Positions 40,268 to 48,834 of a DNA stretch of 64,000 bases are shown here, piece after piece. Position 1 is the first letter of the stretch, and each line of letters opens with the position of its first letter. Source of the stretch: 2-02-FULL-45-10 sp046590235 (GTDB lineage: Bacteria > Patescibacteriota > Patescibacteriia > Magasanikbacterales > GWA2-37-8); contig JBKJTY010000032.1 of the NCBI GenBank assembly GCA_046590235.1, positions 21,508-85,507 of the forward strand, in the 5' to 3' direction. The position numbers and the translations under genes were made by a program. The notes below the pieces were generated by a model. It was not told the origin of the DNA, ran no database searches, and saw only the letters and a list, made by a program, of their open reading frames with translations.

Positions 40268-43186
40268 CTATTTTACTAAGCTCACTTTTAACTTTTGTCC
40301 ATCAACATCAAGTTCTACCCCATCATTCTGTTTCTCAACTAATTCTTTAGCTGAGACATTCTTTAGTAGTTCGACTACTGATTCTTTAATAAGAGCTTTG
40401 ATGTCTGCACTTGAGGTTTCGTATTCGATTACGACCTTGTCTTCGATAGTTAATTTTTGTTCTTTGCGTAATTGATTGATAGTACGAATAATTTCGCGCA
40501 ATGTACCCTCTTTTTTAAGTTCAGGTGTGATTTCTGTATTGAGGGCGACAGTGAACTGATTTTCTGTCTTTGTTTTCCATTGTGTACCAGAAGGATTCTT
40601 TGCTGCATTCACAATGACAGCAGACTTCACATTCAACTCATCGGCGATAATCGTTAGCATATCTTTATGCAACTCACCACCAACATCAGACCAAACAGTT
40701 TCAATTGCACTGATCGTAAATTCACCGAGTGCTTGGCGCACCTTCATACCTGTTTCAGCACGAAGGGCTAAGCCGTATTCAACTAGTTTACGCACAGTTC
40801 CCATCTGCTGCAGTAATGCTGTATCAAGTGCTTTCTTGTTAACCGTCGGCCAAACTTCTAGATGCACACTCTTGTTTTCGCCTTCTAATGTTTGGAAGAT
40901 TTTTTCTGCAATGAAAGGTGTAAACGGCGCCATAACTTTGGATAGCGTCAATAAAACTTCACGAAGCGTACCGAGCGCTGCCTGCTTGTCGTCAGCGTCA
41001 TCACCTTTGAAACGATCACGTGAACGGCGGACATACCATTGTGATAATTCGGTGACAAATTCAAGGATCGGACGCGGAGCTTGAGCTAATTCGTAGCGCT
41101 CCATATGCTCAGTTACATCGCTCACGAGTGTCTCGAGCTTTGCCATGACCCATCGATCAAGCACATGGGTGTCATTCCCGCGCAGGCGGGAATCCAGGAT
41201 ACCATCACCGGCAAACATGCTGTAAAATTCGAGCACGTTGGTCGTAGTGTTGATCAATTTACTGAAAACTTCACGCACACCCGCCTCAGTAAAATTTAGA
41301 GCTTCAGCTGCCACGACCGGTGAAGACATCAAGTAAAAACGTAGCGCGTCAGCACCATACTTTTCGAGTACCATGTTTGGATCTGGATAGTTCTGCAACT
41401 TTTTACTCATCTTTTTACCATCTTCAGCGAGTACGATACCATTCACAATGACATTCTCAAACGCCACTTTTCCAAATAGAGCGGTGCCTAGTACATGTAG
41501 GTAATAAAACCACGCACGTGTCTGGTCCTGACCTTCCGCGATGAACTGCGCTGGAAAAGTATCATCAAATTTTTTCTTATTTTCGTATGGGTAGTGCACC
41601 TGCGCGTACGGCATGGAACCGGAATCAAACCAGGTATCAAGCACATCTGGAATACGCTTCATCGTGCCACCGCATTTACATGGGAACATGACTGCATCCA
41701 TAACATGTTTATGCAGGTCGGTGACTTTTTGTCCGCTTACTTTTTCAAGTTCAGCAGCTGAACCAAATGCTTCAAACTTTTTACACTCACCGCACTTCCA
41801 CACCGGCATCACACTCGCCCAAAAACGCTGGCGAGAGATAGACCAGTCGCGCGCACCCTCGAGCCATTTACCAAAACGACCTTCTTTAATATGCTCCGGT
41901 GACCAATTAATGTTTTTAGCAAGCTTGAGAGCTTTATCTTTAACTTCAGTCACTTTTACAAACCATGACGATGTTGCATAGTTCAAAAGCGGGGTGTCAC
42001 AACGCCAGCAATGTGGGTAACTATGTACGAGATTTTGCTTCAAGAAAAATAAATTGTGTTCTTGAAGATAGCGGATAATATTAATATCTGTTGCAAGGCG
42101 CACCTTATCGTCATCTGAACGTGGCTTCACTTCCTGCCCAGCAAAATCAGTCACTTCCGGCTTGAAGCGACCATCCATACCAACATGTTGCACGAGCGGA
42201 ACCTGTTCACGCTTACCGACTTTAAAGTCGTCTTCACCGAACGCTGGAGCGATATGCACGACACCAGTACCGTCAGTCGTTGTAACGAAATCACCAGCTA
42301 CGATACGGAAGGCGTTTTTAGTATCTTTGTAATATGGGAAGAGTGGATTGTATGATTTACCAACTAAGTCTTTAGTTTTTACAAACTTCGTCTCCCCTGT
42401 TAATTTCATTCGAGCAAAAGCAGTTTTTTCAAGGATATATGTTTCCGTTTTTCCCGCTTCAGTGGTGGCGGTGTATGAAACATATTCCAAATCTGGACCA
42501 ACCGCGAGCGCAACGTTGCCTGGCAACGTCCAAGGAGTGGTTGTCCAAGCAAGCACAAACGTACCTGGCTGTTCCACGAGCTCAAATTTCACAAACACCG
42601 AAATATCTTTTACATCCTTATACCCTTCGCTCACCTCTTGTTGCGACAGCGTCGTTTCGCAACGCGGACAAATATGCATGGTGCGATAATCTTCGTAGAC
42701 CAACCCCTTGTCCCACAGCTGCTTGAATACCCACCAGACCGATTCCATATACTCAATATCCATGGTCTTGTACGCATTTTTCATATCCACCCAGCGACCG
42801 AGACGGCGAATGGTTTTTTCCCAATCCTCAACATAGCCGAGCACTTTCGAGCGACAGAGTTCATTAAATTTTGCCACACCCATGGCTTCAATTTCTTTTT
42901 TTGTTTTAGTACCGAGTTCTTTTTCAACGATATTCTCGATAGGTAGCCCGTGACAATCCCAGCCCCATTTGCGCTCCACCTGGTACCCACGCATTGTGAA
43001 ATAGCGCGGCACAACATCTTTCATAGCCGAGCCGACAAGGTGACCATAGTGAGGAGAGCCGGTCGCAAATGGCGGACCATCATAAAAGACATACGGCTTG
43101 CCTTTACGGGCGACGGATTTTTCGAAAGTTTGGTCTTTATCCCAGAACTCGAGGATTTTTTGTTCTTCAAGGTTGGCGTTATACAT
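40268..43186 (-). CDS. ileS: Isoleucyl-tRNA synthetase (eukaryote-like type)
   Basis: 972 residues from ATG 43186; the longer open frame to 43393 is the T-box leader. HIGH-type motif PPFATGSPHYGHL, WGWDCHGLPIENIVEKELG, editing-domain TTTPWTLPGN, TWFDSGSMPYAQ, KMSKS motif DGKKMSKKLQNYPDPN, and a long C-terminal anticodon-binding part. The ENIVEKELG style marks the eukaryote-like IleS2 group, often less sensitive to mupirocin (family knowledge). A palindromic repeat at 41170-41202 is translated in frame (GILDSRLRGND) in the linker between catalytic and anticodon domains. Expression is controlled by the T-box. Confidence 0.95.
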   Translation of the reverse strand: MYNANLEEQKILEFWDKDQTFEKSVARKGKPYVFYDGPPFATGSPHYGHLVGSAMKDVVPRYFTMRGYQVERKWGWDCHGLPIENIVEKELGTKTKKEIEAMGVAKFNELCRSKVLGYVEDWEKTIRRLGRWVDMKNAYKTMDIEYMESVWWVFKQLWDKGLVYEDYRTMHICPRCETTLSQQEVSEGYKDVKDISVFVKFELVEQPGTFVLAWTTTPWTLPGNVALAVGPDLEYVSYTATTEAGKTETYILEKTAFARMKLTGETKFVKTKDLVGKSYNPLFPYYKDTKNAFRIVAGDFVTTTDGTGVVHIAPAFGEDDFKVGKREQVPLVQHVGMDGRFKPEVTDFAGQEVKPRSDDDKVRLATDINIIRYLQEHNLFFLKQNLVHSYPHCWRCDTPLLNYATSSWFVKVTEVKDKALKLAKNINWSPEHIKEGRFGKWLEGARDWSISRQRFWASVMPVWKCGECKKFEAFGSAAELEKVSGQKVTDLHKHVMDAVMFPCKCGGTMKRIPDVLDTWFDSGSMPYAQVHYPYENKKKFDDTFPAQFIAEGQDQTRAWFYYLHVLGTALFGKVAFENVIVNGIVLAEDGKKMSKKLQNYPDPNMVLEKYGADALRFYLMSSPVVAAEALNFTEAGVREVFSKLINTTTNVLEFYSMFAGDGILDSRLRGNDTHVLDRWVMAKLETLVSDVTEHMERYELAQAPRPILEFVTELSQWYVRRSRDRFKGDDADDKQAALGTLREVLLTLSKVMAPFTPFIAEKIFQTLEGENKSVHLEVWPTVNKKALDTALLQQMGTVRKLVEYGLALRAETGMKVRQALGEFTISAIETVWSDVGGELHKDMLTIIADELNVKSAVIVNAAKNPSGTQWKTKTENQFTVALNTEITPELKKEGTLREIIRTINQLRKEQKLTIEDKVVIEYETSSADIKALIKESVVELLKNVSAKELVEKQNDGVELDVDGQKLKVSLVK
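41170..41202. repeat. Palindromic repeat inserted inside ileS
   Basis: GTCATTCCCGCGCAGGCGGG plus AATCCAGGATACC, the same core as at 12301 and 50574. The reading frame is kept, adding roughly a dozen residues with the peptide GILDSRLRGND. Confidence 0.85.
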
Positions 43187-43366
43187 AAGAAAAATAAAAA
43201 CACGTCTTTTAAACGTGCCAAGAGTCCCAATGGGACGATACCATCTTGTGCTTTCACTTAATGACGGCGCTGACGGGCCTACCCGCGGGGATCTACTAGC
43301 CGTTTCCGCCAAGTGGCGGAGGCGTTCTGCCCCGAGCTCCCTGGTGATGCCAGGTGAAATGCTTCT
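43187..43366 (-). promoter_or_regulatory. T-box riboswitch controlling ileS
   Basis: On the minus strand the leader has an AGTAGATCC-containing stem, the T-box AAGATGGTATCGTCCC (43246-43230) with the UGGU that pairs with the tRNA acceptor end, and its partner GGGACTCTT. Then comes a terminator CACGT-TTAAAAG-ACGTG followed by a T-tract reaching the ATG. This is the classical antiterminator/terminator order. Uncharged tRNA-Ile should favour readthrough. The specifier codon is not certain (an AUC lies in GGCATCACC). Confidence 0.8.
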
Positions 43367-43372
43367 ATCCAC

Positions 43373-43401
43373 ATAGTACGCCCAAAACAGCACTTTGTCA
43401 A
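43373..43401 (-). promoter_or_regulatory. Promoter of the ileS T-box transcript
   Basis: Minus strand TTGACA, 17 bp spacer, TACTAT. Confidence 0.8.
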
Positions 43402-43414
43402 AAGCAAACAGGGT

Positions 43415-43442
43415 GGGATGGCGGCGCCTGAACCGCCATCCC
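43415..43442 (-). terminator. GC-rich palindrome after island gene 43448
   Basis: GGGATGGCGG-TTCAGGCG-CCGCCATCCC on the minus strand, perfect 10 bp arms, directly after the stop codon. Confidence 0.75.
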
Positions 43443-43447
43443 TTAGG

Positions 43448-43789
43448 TCAAAAAACAAAGGTTCCCTGGTGTACGCCCCGATCATCAATTATGACCGGAT
43501 CGTTTTCTGGCATAGTAATAATAAAACCAGTAGCAGTCCGCCGCAAAGCACTCGGGTATCCGTGCACCACCCGCCGGTTTGGAAACCGCTCTATTATCAA
43601 TTTCCCCTGCTCCAACCGCACAATCCCAACCATCAAATGCAGGTCGTCGGACAACAAGGTCCAAGCGTCGCCCTCCGCTGTTCCTGGACCAATGTTTTCC
43701 GGAGCAACCTCTATCTCTGGTGAGGAAAATCCCTGCCGATGAGTGGCGCATCCACCCAATACGAGTACTAAAACCAGCCTCCAACCCAT
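43448..43789 (-). CDS. GC-rich orphan gene, small lipoprotein
   Basis: The start is set at ATG 43789 with GGGAGA before it. 113 residues: signal peptide MGWRLVLVLVLGGC with a lipobox (LGGC, cysteine 14), so it should be lipid-anchored outside the membrane. The mature part has EIEVAPENIGPGTAEGDAWT, LMVGIVRLEQGKLIIERFPN and ends VHQGTFVF, a compact beta-rich domain of no family I recognise. Codon use is GC-ending, in contrast to ileS. It ends at its own palindrome just upstream of the ileS promoter. Confidence 0.68.
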   Translation of the reverse strand: MGWRLVLVLVLGGCATHRQGFSSPEIEVAPENIGPGTAEGDAWTLLSDDLHLMVGIVRLEQGKLIIERFPNRRVVHGYPSALRRTATGFIITMPENDPVIIDDRGVHQGTFVF

Positions 43790-43900
43790 GTTTTTCTCCC
43801 TGCGGCACCTGCCGCGCCAAGACTGTAACAAAGGCCACTTCAAGACAGGATAAAGTCCTTCTTTTTTGCTTTATATAAGCCAAAATATTCTAATACAGCC

Positions 43901-43929
43901 TTGACAAAAGAGCTTTTTTATGCTATAAT
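43901..43929 (+). promoter_or_regulatory. Promoter of GC-rich island gene 44075
   Basis: TTGACA, 17 bp spacer, TATAAT, an exact consensus, giving a leader of about 140 nt. Confidence 0.85.
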
Positions 43930-44074
43930 TGCACGTTACAATATGCTTGTAATCAGGTATATTGTACTTGTTCTTTACAACGAACTTTGGTCCTTATAAC
44001 GCCTACCCGGGCTTTGCAAGGACCGCAGTTCCCCACCCCCCCCATTTTGCGTCATCATGACGCGGAGTACCACC

Positions 44075-44566
44075 ATGAATTTCCTGAACTGGCTCTCGGA
44101 CAAGTCGCAGGCTGGATCCAGCCTCATGGGTCTGCTCATGATCCTCACGATCGGAGCTTGGCTCGTGTTTGATTTTTTTCCCGCCTTCGTTCATCACTTT
44201 TCCAAGAAGGAATTTGTGATCAAGGAGTACTTCCGAAACGCGCCCCTGAACTTTGCACTCGCGGTTGTTGCTGGCGCCTGGTTGCTCAGCGGAATCTTCA
44301 TGACCATGGCGCTCAGCTGTTCTGATGCCCACCGCTCAGATCCTCGGAATGCCTGCCAGAATATGCCCTCGGCGTATGTGATTGAGCGCGAAGGCTACCT
44401 CCGAAGCTTGCTCCACTACGCAGGCAGCATCCTCGCCTTCTTGGTCCTGACAGCCTTCTTGGTTGGCATGGCGTATCTTCTCTATTGGCTGTGCAAACAG
44501 GCAGTGAGACGCATGCTCAGCCCAGCCTGGCGCTATATTCGATCCTTCAAGCTGAAGGTGGGGTGA
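44075..44566 (+). CDS. GC-rich orphan gene, three-segment membrane protein
   Basis: The start is set at ATG 44075 because GGAG sits 7 nt upstream; ATG 44057 in frame lacks such a site. 163 residues with membrane segments at about 18-40 (LMGLLMILTIGAWLVFDFFP), 58-80 and 118-143, a cysteine-containing loop (CSDAHRSDPRNAC) and a basic C-terminus (RYIRSFKLKVG). No family recognised. Third-position G/C is frequent. It is flanked by a consensus promoter, a GC-rich palindrome and a T-tract terminator. The long leader contains a C-run near 44035-44043. Confidence 0.68.
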   Translation: MNFLNWLSDKSQAGSSLMGLLMILTIGAWLVFDFFPAFVHHFSKKEFVIKEYFRNAPLNFALAVVAGAWLLSGIFMTMALSCSDAHRSDPRNACQNMPSAYVIEREGYLRSLLHYAGSILAFLVLTAFLVGMAYLLYWLCKQAVRRMLSPAWRYIRSFKLKVG

Positions 44567-44572
44567 AACACT

Positions 44573-44603
44573 GGGGTGTCGGTGGATTTTCCGTCGACAC
44601 CCC
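44573..44603 (+). terminator. GC-rich palindrome after island gene 44075
   Basis: GGGGTGTCG-GTGGATTTTCCGT-CGACACCCC. Confidence 0.7.
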
Positions 44604-44608
44604 GCAAG

Positions 44609-44648
44609 ACCAGTTTTCTGAAATTATTCAGGAAGCTGGTTTTTTATT
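44609..44648 (+). terminator. Intrinsic terminator
   Basis: ACCAGTTTTCTGAA-ATTA-TTCAGGAAGCTGGT followed by TTTTTATTT. Confidence 0.8.
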
Positions 44649-44654
44649 TAACCA

Positions 44655-44682
44655 TTGCCAAACCAAAGGAGCGTGCTATAAT
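44655..44682 (+). promoter_or_regulatory. Promoter of the rpiB-rpe operon
   Basis: TTGCCA, 16 bp spacer, TATAAT. Confidence 0.7.
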
Positions 44683-44712
44683 TACCGTGTTTACTAATCT
44701 ACATGCTTATAT

Positions 44713-44991
44713 ATGCGTGAAACTTTTGTACGGGAGGAACGTGACTTAACCACCTTAAAACAGCACTACATTGAATTAATTGAGCAAGGTTTGGCAGTTA
44801 CCAAAAAAGAAAGTCGCGACCGTTATCGCACTATGCTATCTGAATCTCTAAAAAGTGAAGAAACTTCAATTAAAGTGCAGGACCTTATTAAGATTGCTAA
44901 TGATATTGGTATTGCAAGCCCGGTATTTGTTAAAGAGGGCCCAAAAAATATGTTTGAAATTGTTGACGCTATCTTACCTGCTATTAAATAG
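44713..44991 (+). CDS. Small unknown protein heading the rpiB operon
   Basis: 92 residues, soluble and helical: EERDLTTLKQHYIELIEQGL, KKESRDRYRTMLSESLKSEE, then IKIANDIGIASPVFVKEGPK. No family recognised. It is 12 bp upstream of rpiB and shares its promoter. Codon use matches the host genes, so it is not one of the GC-rich islands. Confidence 0.65.
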   Translation: MRETFVREERDLTTLKQHYIELIEQGLAVTKKESRDRYRTMLSESLKSEETSIKVQDLIKIANDIGIASPVFVKEGPKNMFEIVDAILPAIK

Positions 44992-45003
44992 GTCTTTAGT
45001 TGT

Positions 45004-45444
45004 ATGATTTACATCGCCTCCGACCACGCCGGCTTTCAGCTCAAAAAAGCCCTGATTACCTATCTCCAAAAAGTTCTTAAGCTTGAAACAGAAGATCTTG
45101 GCCCTGAAGCGTACAACCAAGATGATGATTATCCTGATTTTGCCGCTCCAGCAGCTAAGAAAGTAGCTGAGAACAAAGGATCCCTTGGTATTTTGATCTG
45201 CGGCTCAGGTCATGGCATGACTATTACCGCTAACAAGGTTGCCGGCATTCGTGCTGTACTTGCCCCAAGTATTGAATCCGCTGAATTTGCTCGTAAAGAA
45301 GATAATGCCAATGTCCTCTGTCTTGCAGGTCGTGTTTTATCCGATGAACATGCTCGTGCGATCGTAAAAGCCTTTATTGATAAACCATTTAGTGGCGATG
45401 AGCGCCACGCCAGACGTTTAAGAAAAATTACCGAACTCGAATAA
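45004..45444 (+). CDS. rpiB: Ribose-5-phosphate isomerase B
   Basis: 146 residues. IYIASDHAGFQLKKAL (about 2-17), the sugar-phosphate loop DDDYPDFA, catalytic Cys in ILICGSGHGMTITANKV, and the C-terminal REDNA-like segment ARKEDNANVLCLAGRVL. RpiB interconverts ribose 5-phosphate and ribulose 5-phosphate. It is followed after 2 bp by rpe, giving both isomerisations of the non-oxidative pentose phosphate branch. Confidence 0.95.
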   Translation: MIYIASDHAGFQLKKALITYLQKVLKLETEDLGPEAYNQDDDYPDFAAPAAKKVAENKGSLGILICGSGHGMTITANKVAGIRAVLAPSIESAEFARKEDNANVLCLAGRVLSDEHARAIVKAFIDKPFSGDERHARRLRKITELE

Positions 45445-45446
45445 GT

Positions 45447-46088
45447 ATGTCCGAACCAGTTATTATCCCAGCTATTCTCACCGATTCATTTTCAGAACTC
45501 CGAAAACAAATTCAACGTCTTGATAAAACGTTTAAACACATTCACATTGATATCCTCGATGACACACTTGTGCCCGGTTTAACATTTGACGATGTTGAAT
45601 TTGTTAAAACCATTTCAACAACTGCCAAATTAGAACTTCACTTCATGGTTAATAATCCATTAGAGCATATTCCTTATTGGGAAAATGTTACTAGCGTCTT
45701 TCGCATTCTCGTACACGTTGAAGCAACATGTGATATAAAAGAAACTATCAATGCCGCACGTGAACGAAACTGGCAAGTTGGTATCGCACTTAATCCCGAA
45801 ACACCGCTTGAAAAAATTAATCCTTACCTCAAACAAGTTGATACTGTTCAATTCATGACAGTACACCCTGGTGGCCAAGGCGCCCCATTTGTTCCGGAAG
45901 TTATTGAAAAAATTAAGAAATTCACTAGCAGCCCACATCACCCCGTTTGCGCAGTTGACGGTGCGATGTCTGAGAAAACTATCAAACAGTTGCGCGATGC
46001 GGGTGTTACTCAGTTTGTAGTTGGTAGCTATTTTGCTAAATCTACCGATCTCGGACAAAGTTTACAAACATTACAAAAATTACTCTAG
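45447..46088 (+). CDS. rpe: Ribulose-phosphate 3-epimerase
   Basis: 213 residues, TIM barrel. IIPAILTDSFSELRKQIQRL at the start, HIDILDDTLVPGLTF (in place of the usual DVMDGxFVPN), HFMVNNPLEHI, MTVHPGGQGAPFVPEVIEKI and VDGAMSEKTI. The metal-binding His and Asp residues are present although the first signature is degenerate. It converts ribulose 5-phosphate to xylulose 5-phosphate. Co-transcribed with rpiB (2 bp) and the flavoprotein gene (3 bp). Confidence 0.88.
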   Translation: MSEPVIIPAILTDSFSELRKQIQRLDKTFKHIHIDILDDTLVPGLTFDDVEFVKTISTTAKLELHFMVNNPLEHIPYWENVTSVFRILVHVEATCDIKETINAARERNWQVGIALNPETPLEKINPYLKQVDTVQFMTVHPGGQGAPFVPEVIEKIKKFTSSPHHPVCAVDGAMSEKTIKQLRDAGVTQFVVGSYFAKSTDLGQSLQTLQKLL

Positions 46089-46091
46089 AGT

Positions 46092-47039
46092 ATGTACGAT
46101 CTGATTATTATTGGAGGAGCTGCAGTTGGTTGTAGTGCTGCTGTGTATGCTGCCCGCCGTGGACTTAATTTTAAAGTTGTTACTGATAACATTGGTGGCG
46201 AAGTTGCCCTTTCCGGTGTTGTTAATAATTGGCCTGGTATTATTGATATCCAAGGCTATGAATTAGCGCAAAAATTTGCAGAACATGCTAAATCATACGG
46301 CGTACAATTTGATGAAGGTTGGAAAGTGACTGATATCACACCAATCGGAAAACACCATGTCGTAAAAGCAAAGAATGCTATCGGTGATGAACGTACCTAC
46401 GAAACTAAAGCGGTGATCGTTGGTACAGGTATTCACCCTCGCCATCTTGGTGTTCCTGGTGAAGACGCACTACTCCACAAAGGTGTCACCTATTGTACTG
46501 TTTGTGACGGCCCTCTCTACCGAAATAAAACTACCATAACTGTTGGAGCTGGAAATAGTGCGCTCGAGTCAGCTTTGATGATGGCGACACTCGCTAAAAA
46601 AGTATACGTACTGACTAAATTTCAAAATATTCCTGAAACCCAAGGAGGTTTTCCTAAAGGTGAACGTATTTTAATTGATAAACTAAAAGCGTGTGTAAAT
46701 GTAGAAATTATTTACGCAGCACATACTACAGAAATTGTTGGTCCTAGTCGTGTTACATCGTTAAACTATACTGATGCGACTGGTGGCACACATTCTATTG
46801 CCGCAGATGGTGTGATGGTGCACATTGGCATGATACCAAATTCTCAATTTGCAACATTGCTTGATAAGAATAAACAAGGGGAAATTATTGCTGATACCCG
46901 CTGTCGCACTAATGTGCCTGGGATCTTTGCAGCTGGCGATGTTACCGATATTCCATACAAACAAATTGGTATTGCTGCTGGACAAGGCATTGTTGCCGCA
47001 TTGTCTGCTATCGAACACATTAATATGTGGACTGAATAA
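46092..47039 (+). CDS. Thioredoxin-reductase-like flavoprotein
   Basis: 315 residues. FAD site IIIGGAAVGCSAAVYAARRG (3-22), the redox CxxC YCTVCDGPLYRN (about 134-145), the nucleotide-binding GAGNSALESALMMA, and the second FAD motif GIFAAGDVTDIPYKQIGIAA. The HRR-x-x-x-R stretch that reads the NADPH 2'-phosphate in TrxB is absent: after VYVLT comes KFQNIPE. So the electron donor may not be NADPH (inference). It is in an operon with rpiB and rpe; a peroxiredoxin partner is encoded at 52926. Confidence 0.85.
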   Translation: MYDLIIIGGAAVGCSAAVYAARRGLNFKVVTDNIGGEVALSGVVNNWPGIIDIQGYELAQKFAEHAKSYGVQFDEGWKVTDITPIGKHHVVKAKNAIGDERTYETKAVIVGTGIHPRHLGVPGEDALLHKGVTYCTVCDGPLYRNKTTITVGAGNSALESALMMATLAKKVYVLTKFQNIPETQGGFPKGERILIDKLKACVNVEIIYAAHTTEIVGPSRVTSLNYTDATGGTHSIAADGVMVHIGMIPNSQFATLLDKNKQGEIIADTRCRTNVPGIFAAGDVTDIPYKQIGIAAGQGIVAALSAIEHINMWTE

Positions 47040-47095
47040 TTTTTTATTAAGGCCCACCTTCGCTTTTTGGAGCTACGGCGGGTAAGAGAGGAAAT

Positions 47096-48082
47096 ATGCA
47101 TCATTTTATTACCATTGGCGATCCAGTGCTCGACACACTCGTGCAGCTATCTGACGATACTGCTAAATTACGAGTAAACCCTGCACATGAATTAGAGCTG
47201 TGTTTGCAGTACGGCAGCAAAGTGCCGATTCTTGATAGCTTTCAAGCTCTTGGTGGTAATGCTGCTAACGTTGCTGCTGGTGTTGCTCGACTTGGACACA
47301 CTTCCGCAATTGTAACCACATTAGGCAAAGATGATCTTGCTATGATGGTGGTTGATCTTCTTAAAAAATCCAGCATCGATACGCAGTACATTACACATGA
47401 TGCTAAAACAAAAACACGCTACTCAATTGTCCTCAATTATCAAACTGACCGCACCATTCTTTCCTATTCTGATGCAAGGAACTATGTATGGCCAAAAGAT
47501 ATAAAGGCTGTTGACTGGATTTACTACACGGGCCTGAGCGAAGGCTACGAATCTCTTCAACAGGAAGTATTGGATTTTCTCAAGAAGCATTCATCGGTAA
47601 AAATGGCCTTTAATCCAGGTTCAAAAATGCTTCAAAACGGCATTGCCCCACTCAAAGATCTTTTAACACGAACAGATGTTCTCATTGTTAATTTAGAAGA
47701 AGCTGAAATGTTGGCTAAAACTAAATTAGCCGAAACGAAGACTACCTCTTCCCTGCTCCATAAACTACTTGAGCTCGGACCTGACGAAGTGATAATTACT
47801 GACGGTGAAAATGGTGCTTGGGCCGGAAATCACGAAACGATTTGGCACCTTCAAAGTTTTCCTGTAACAGTTATTTCAAAAGTCGGCGCGGGTGATGCTT
47901 TCTCTGCAGCATATCTCGCTGCACGACAAGCCGAACATGATATTCCGCGCGCTCTTCAGTGGGGTGTGGCTAACAGCTCAAGCGTCATTCAAGAGCTTGG
48001 CTCACAAGCTGGTCAACTTGACCAAAGTGGCATGCAAAAAATGCTTGCGAAGTATAAAACAATTACTCCAACCCAAATATAA
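47096..48082 (+). CDS. PfkB-family sugar kinase
   Basis: 328 residues from ATG 47096, preceded by GAGAGGAAAT. N-terminal GNAANVAAGVARLGHTSAIV with the first PfkB signature, GKDDLAMMVVDLLKK, and the C-terminal signature with catalytic Asp KVGAGDAFSAAYLAA. The substrate is not clear; ribokinase- or adenosine-kinase-like enzymes share these motifs. The pentose phosphate genes just upstream favour a pentose or nucleoside substrate (inference). It ends at a strong terminator. Confidence 0.87.
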   Translation: MHHFITIGDPVLDTLVQLSDDTAKLRVNPAHELELCLQYGSKVPILDSFQALGGNAANVAAGVARLGHTSAIVTTLGKDDLAMMVVDLLKKSSIDTQYITHDAKTKTRYSIVLNYQTDRTILSYSDARNYVWPKDIKAVDWIYYTGLSEGYESLQQEVLDFLKKHSSVKMAFNPGSKMLQNGIAPLKDLLTRTDVLIVNLEEAEMLAKTKLAETKTTSSLLHKLLELGPDEVIITDGENGAWAGNHETIWHLQSFPVTVISKVGAGDAFSAAYLAARQAEHDIPRALQWGVANSSSVIQELGSQAGQLDQSGMQKMLAKYKTITPTQI

Positions 48083-48085
48083 TGT

Positions 48086-48122
48086 AAAACCCGATCGTTT
48101 AAAGCGATCGGGTTTTATTTTT
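48086..48122. terminator. Bidirectional terminator, sugar kinase / 48122 gene
   Basis: AAAACCCGATCG-TTTAAAG-CGATCGGGTTTTATTTTTT. Confidence 0.88.
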
Positions 48123-48832
48123 TAGTAGAATCGTTGTGGAAGATGTGCTCCACGCATACGGTTTAATTCCGACTTTCTTCCTTTGAAGAAATCAACCGAC
48201 TCACAGACTGCGTGATACTCAAGCTCAGGCGCAAGAAGGCATAAACCATGCTCAAAATGCTCCACTCGTGCACGAATTTCATCGGCTAACGTTGGATGAT
48301 CTTGTTCTTTTGCAGCTAGATCGCGGAGATGGTTTAATGTTTCTTTAATTTCTTTGAGAAGCACTTTAAATTCTGCAACTCGTTCCATATATCGTTTTTT
48401 TCCAACACCGATTACCTCACGACCAACATATTCACGTAAATCGTATTGCATTTCAACTAATTTTACACATAATTCATTTCGTTCTTCTAGCGCGAAGAAA
48501 TCCGCAGGACGACCAGAGTGTAACTCACGGAATGTGCCACCATATTTTTTAAAATCCTGATATTTTTGCTGCATTTCTGGGGACAGTCGTGGGATCAAAA
48601 AGTGTTCACCAACTTCAGATTCAGCAAGCGCCATAAACTCACGATATGCTTGGTTCCAAGGCCAAATTTCATAACCAAAGGCAATCATAGTCTCTTCAAC
48701 ATGATCAAGCGTAATTGTCTGGTCATTTTTTAAATGCGTCAAAGCATGCTCCATCTTCCGTTTTGTTTCTTGAGGAAAGAGTGGAGGAATATTTTTGTAC
48801 AAATGCTCAAAGAGAGCGATGGTTGATTGCAT
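48122..48832 (-). CDS. Unknown helical protein
   Basis: 236 residues, all-helical by appearance, soluble. N-terminal ALFEHLYKNIPPLFPQETKR, an aromatic stretch FGYEIWPWNQAYREFMALA, and a middle GRPADFFALEERNELCVKLV with a long coiled coil towards the end. The terminal RMRGAHLPQRFY is basic. I recognise no family; it looks like a CPR-restricted protein. It is the last gene in a minus-strand operon behind the TrmH-like methylase (2 bp), ruvC and yebC. Confidence 0.7.
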   Translation of the reverse strand: MQSTIALFEHLYKNIPPLFPQETKRKMEHALTHLKNDQTITLDHVEETMIAFGYEIWPWNQAYREFMALAESEVGEHFLIPRLSPEMQQKYQDFKKYGGTFRELHSGRPADFFALEERNELCVKLVEMQYDLREYVGREVIGVGKKRYMERVAEFKVLLKEIKETLNHLRDLAAKEQDHPTLADEIRARVEHFEHGLCLLAPELEYHAVCESVDFFKGRKSELNRMRGAHLPQRFY

Positions 48833-48834
48833 AT

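Noticed and set aside
43187..43393. An N-terminal extension of about 69 residues on IleS in the same open frame
   Set aside because: The stretch overlays the T-box leader and terminator, and the encoded residues are not IleS-like; MYNANLEEQ at 43186 fits the family start.
43485..43883. Alternative minus-strand frame over island gene 43448
   Set aside because: The frame with the lipobox signal peptide, ribosome-binding site and stop just before the palindrome is better supported.
44010..44074. A longer start (ATG 44057) for the three-segment membrane protein
   Set aside because: There is no ribosome-binding site before it, while GGAG is well placed for ATG 44075.
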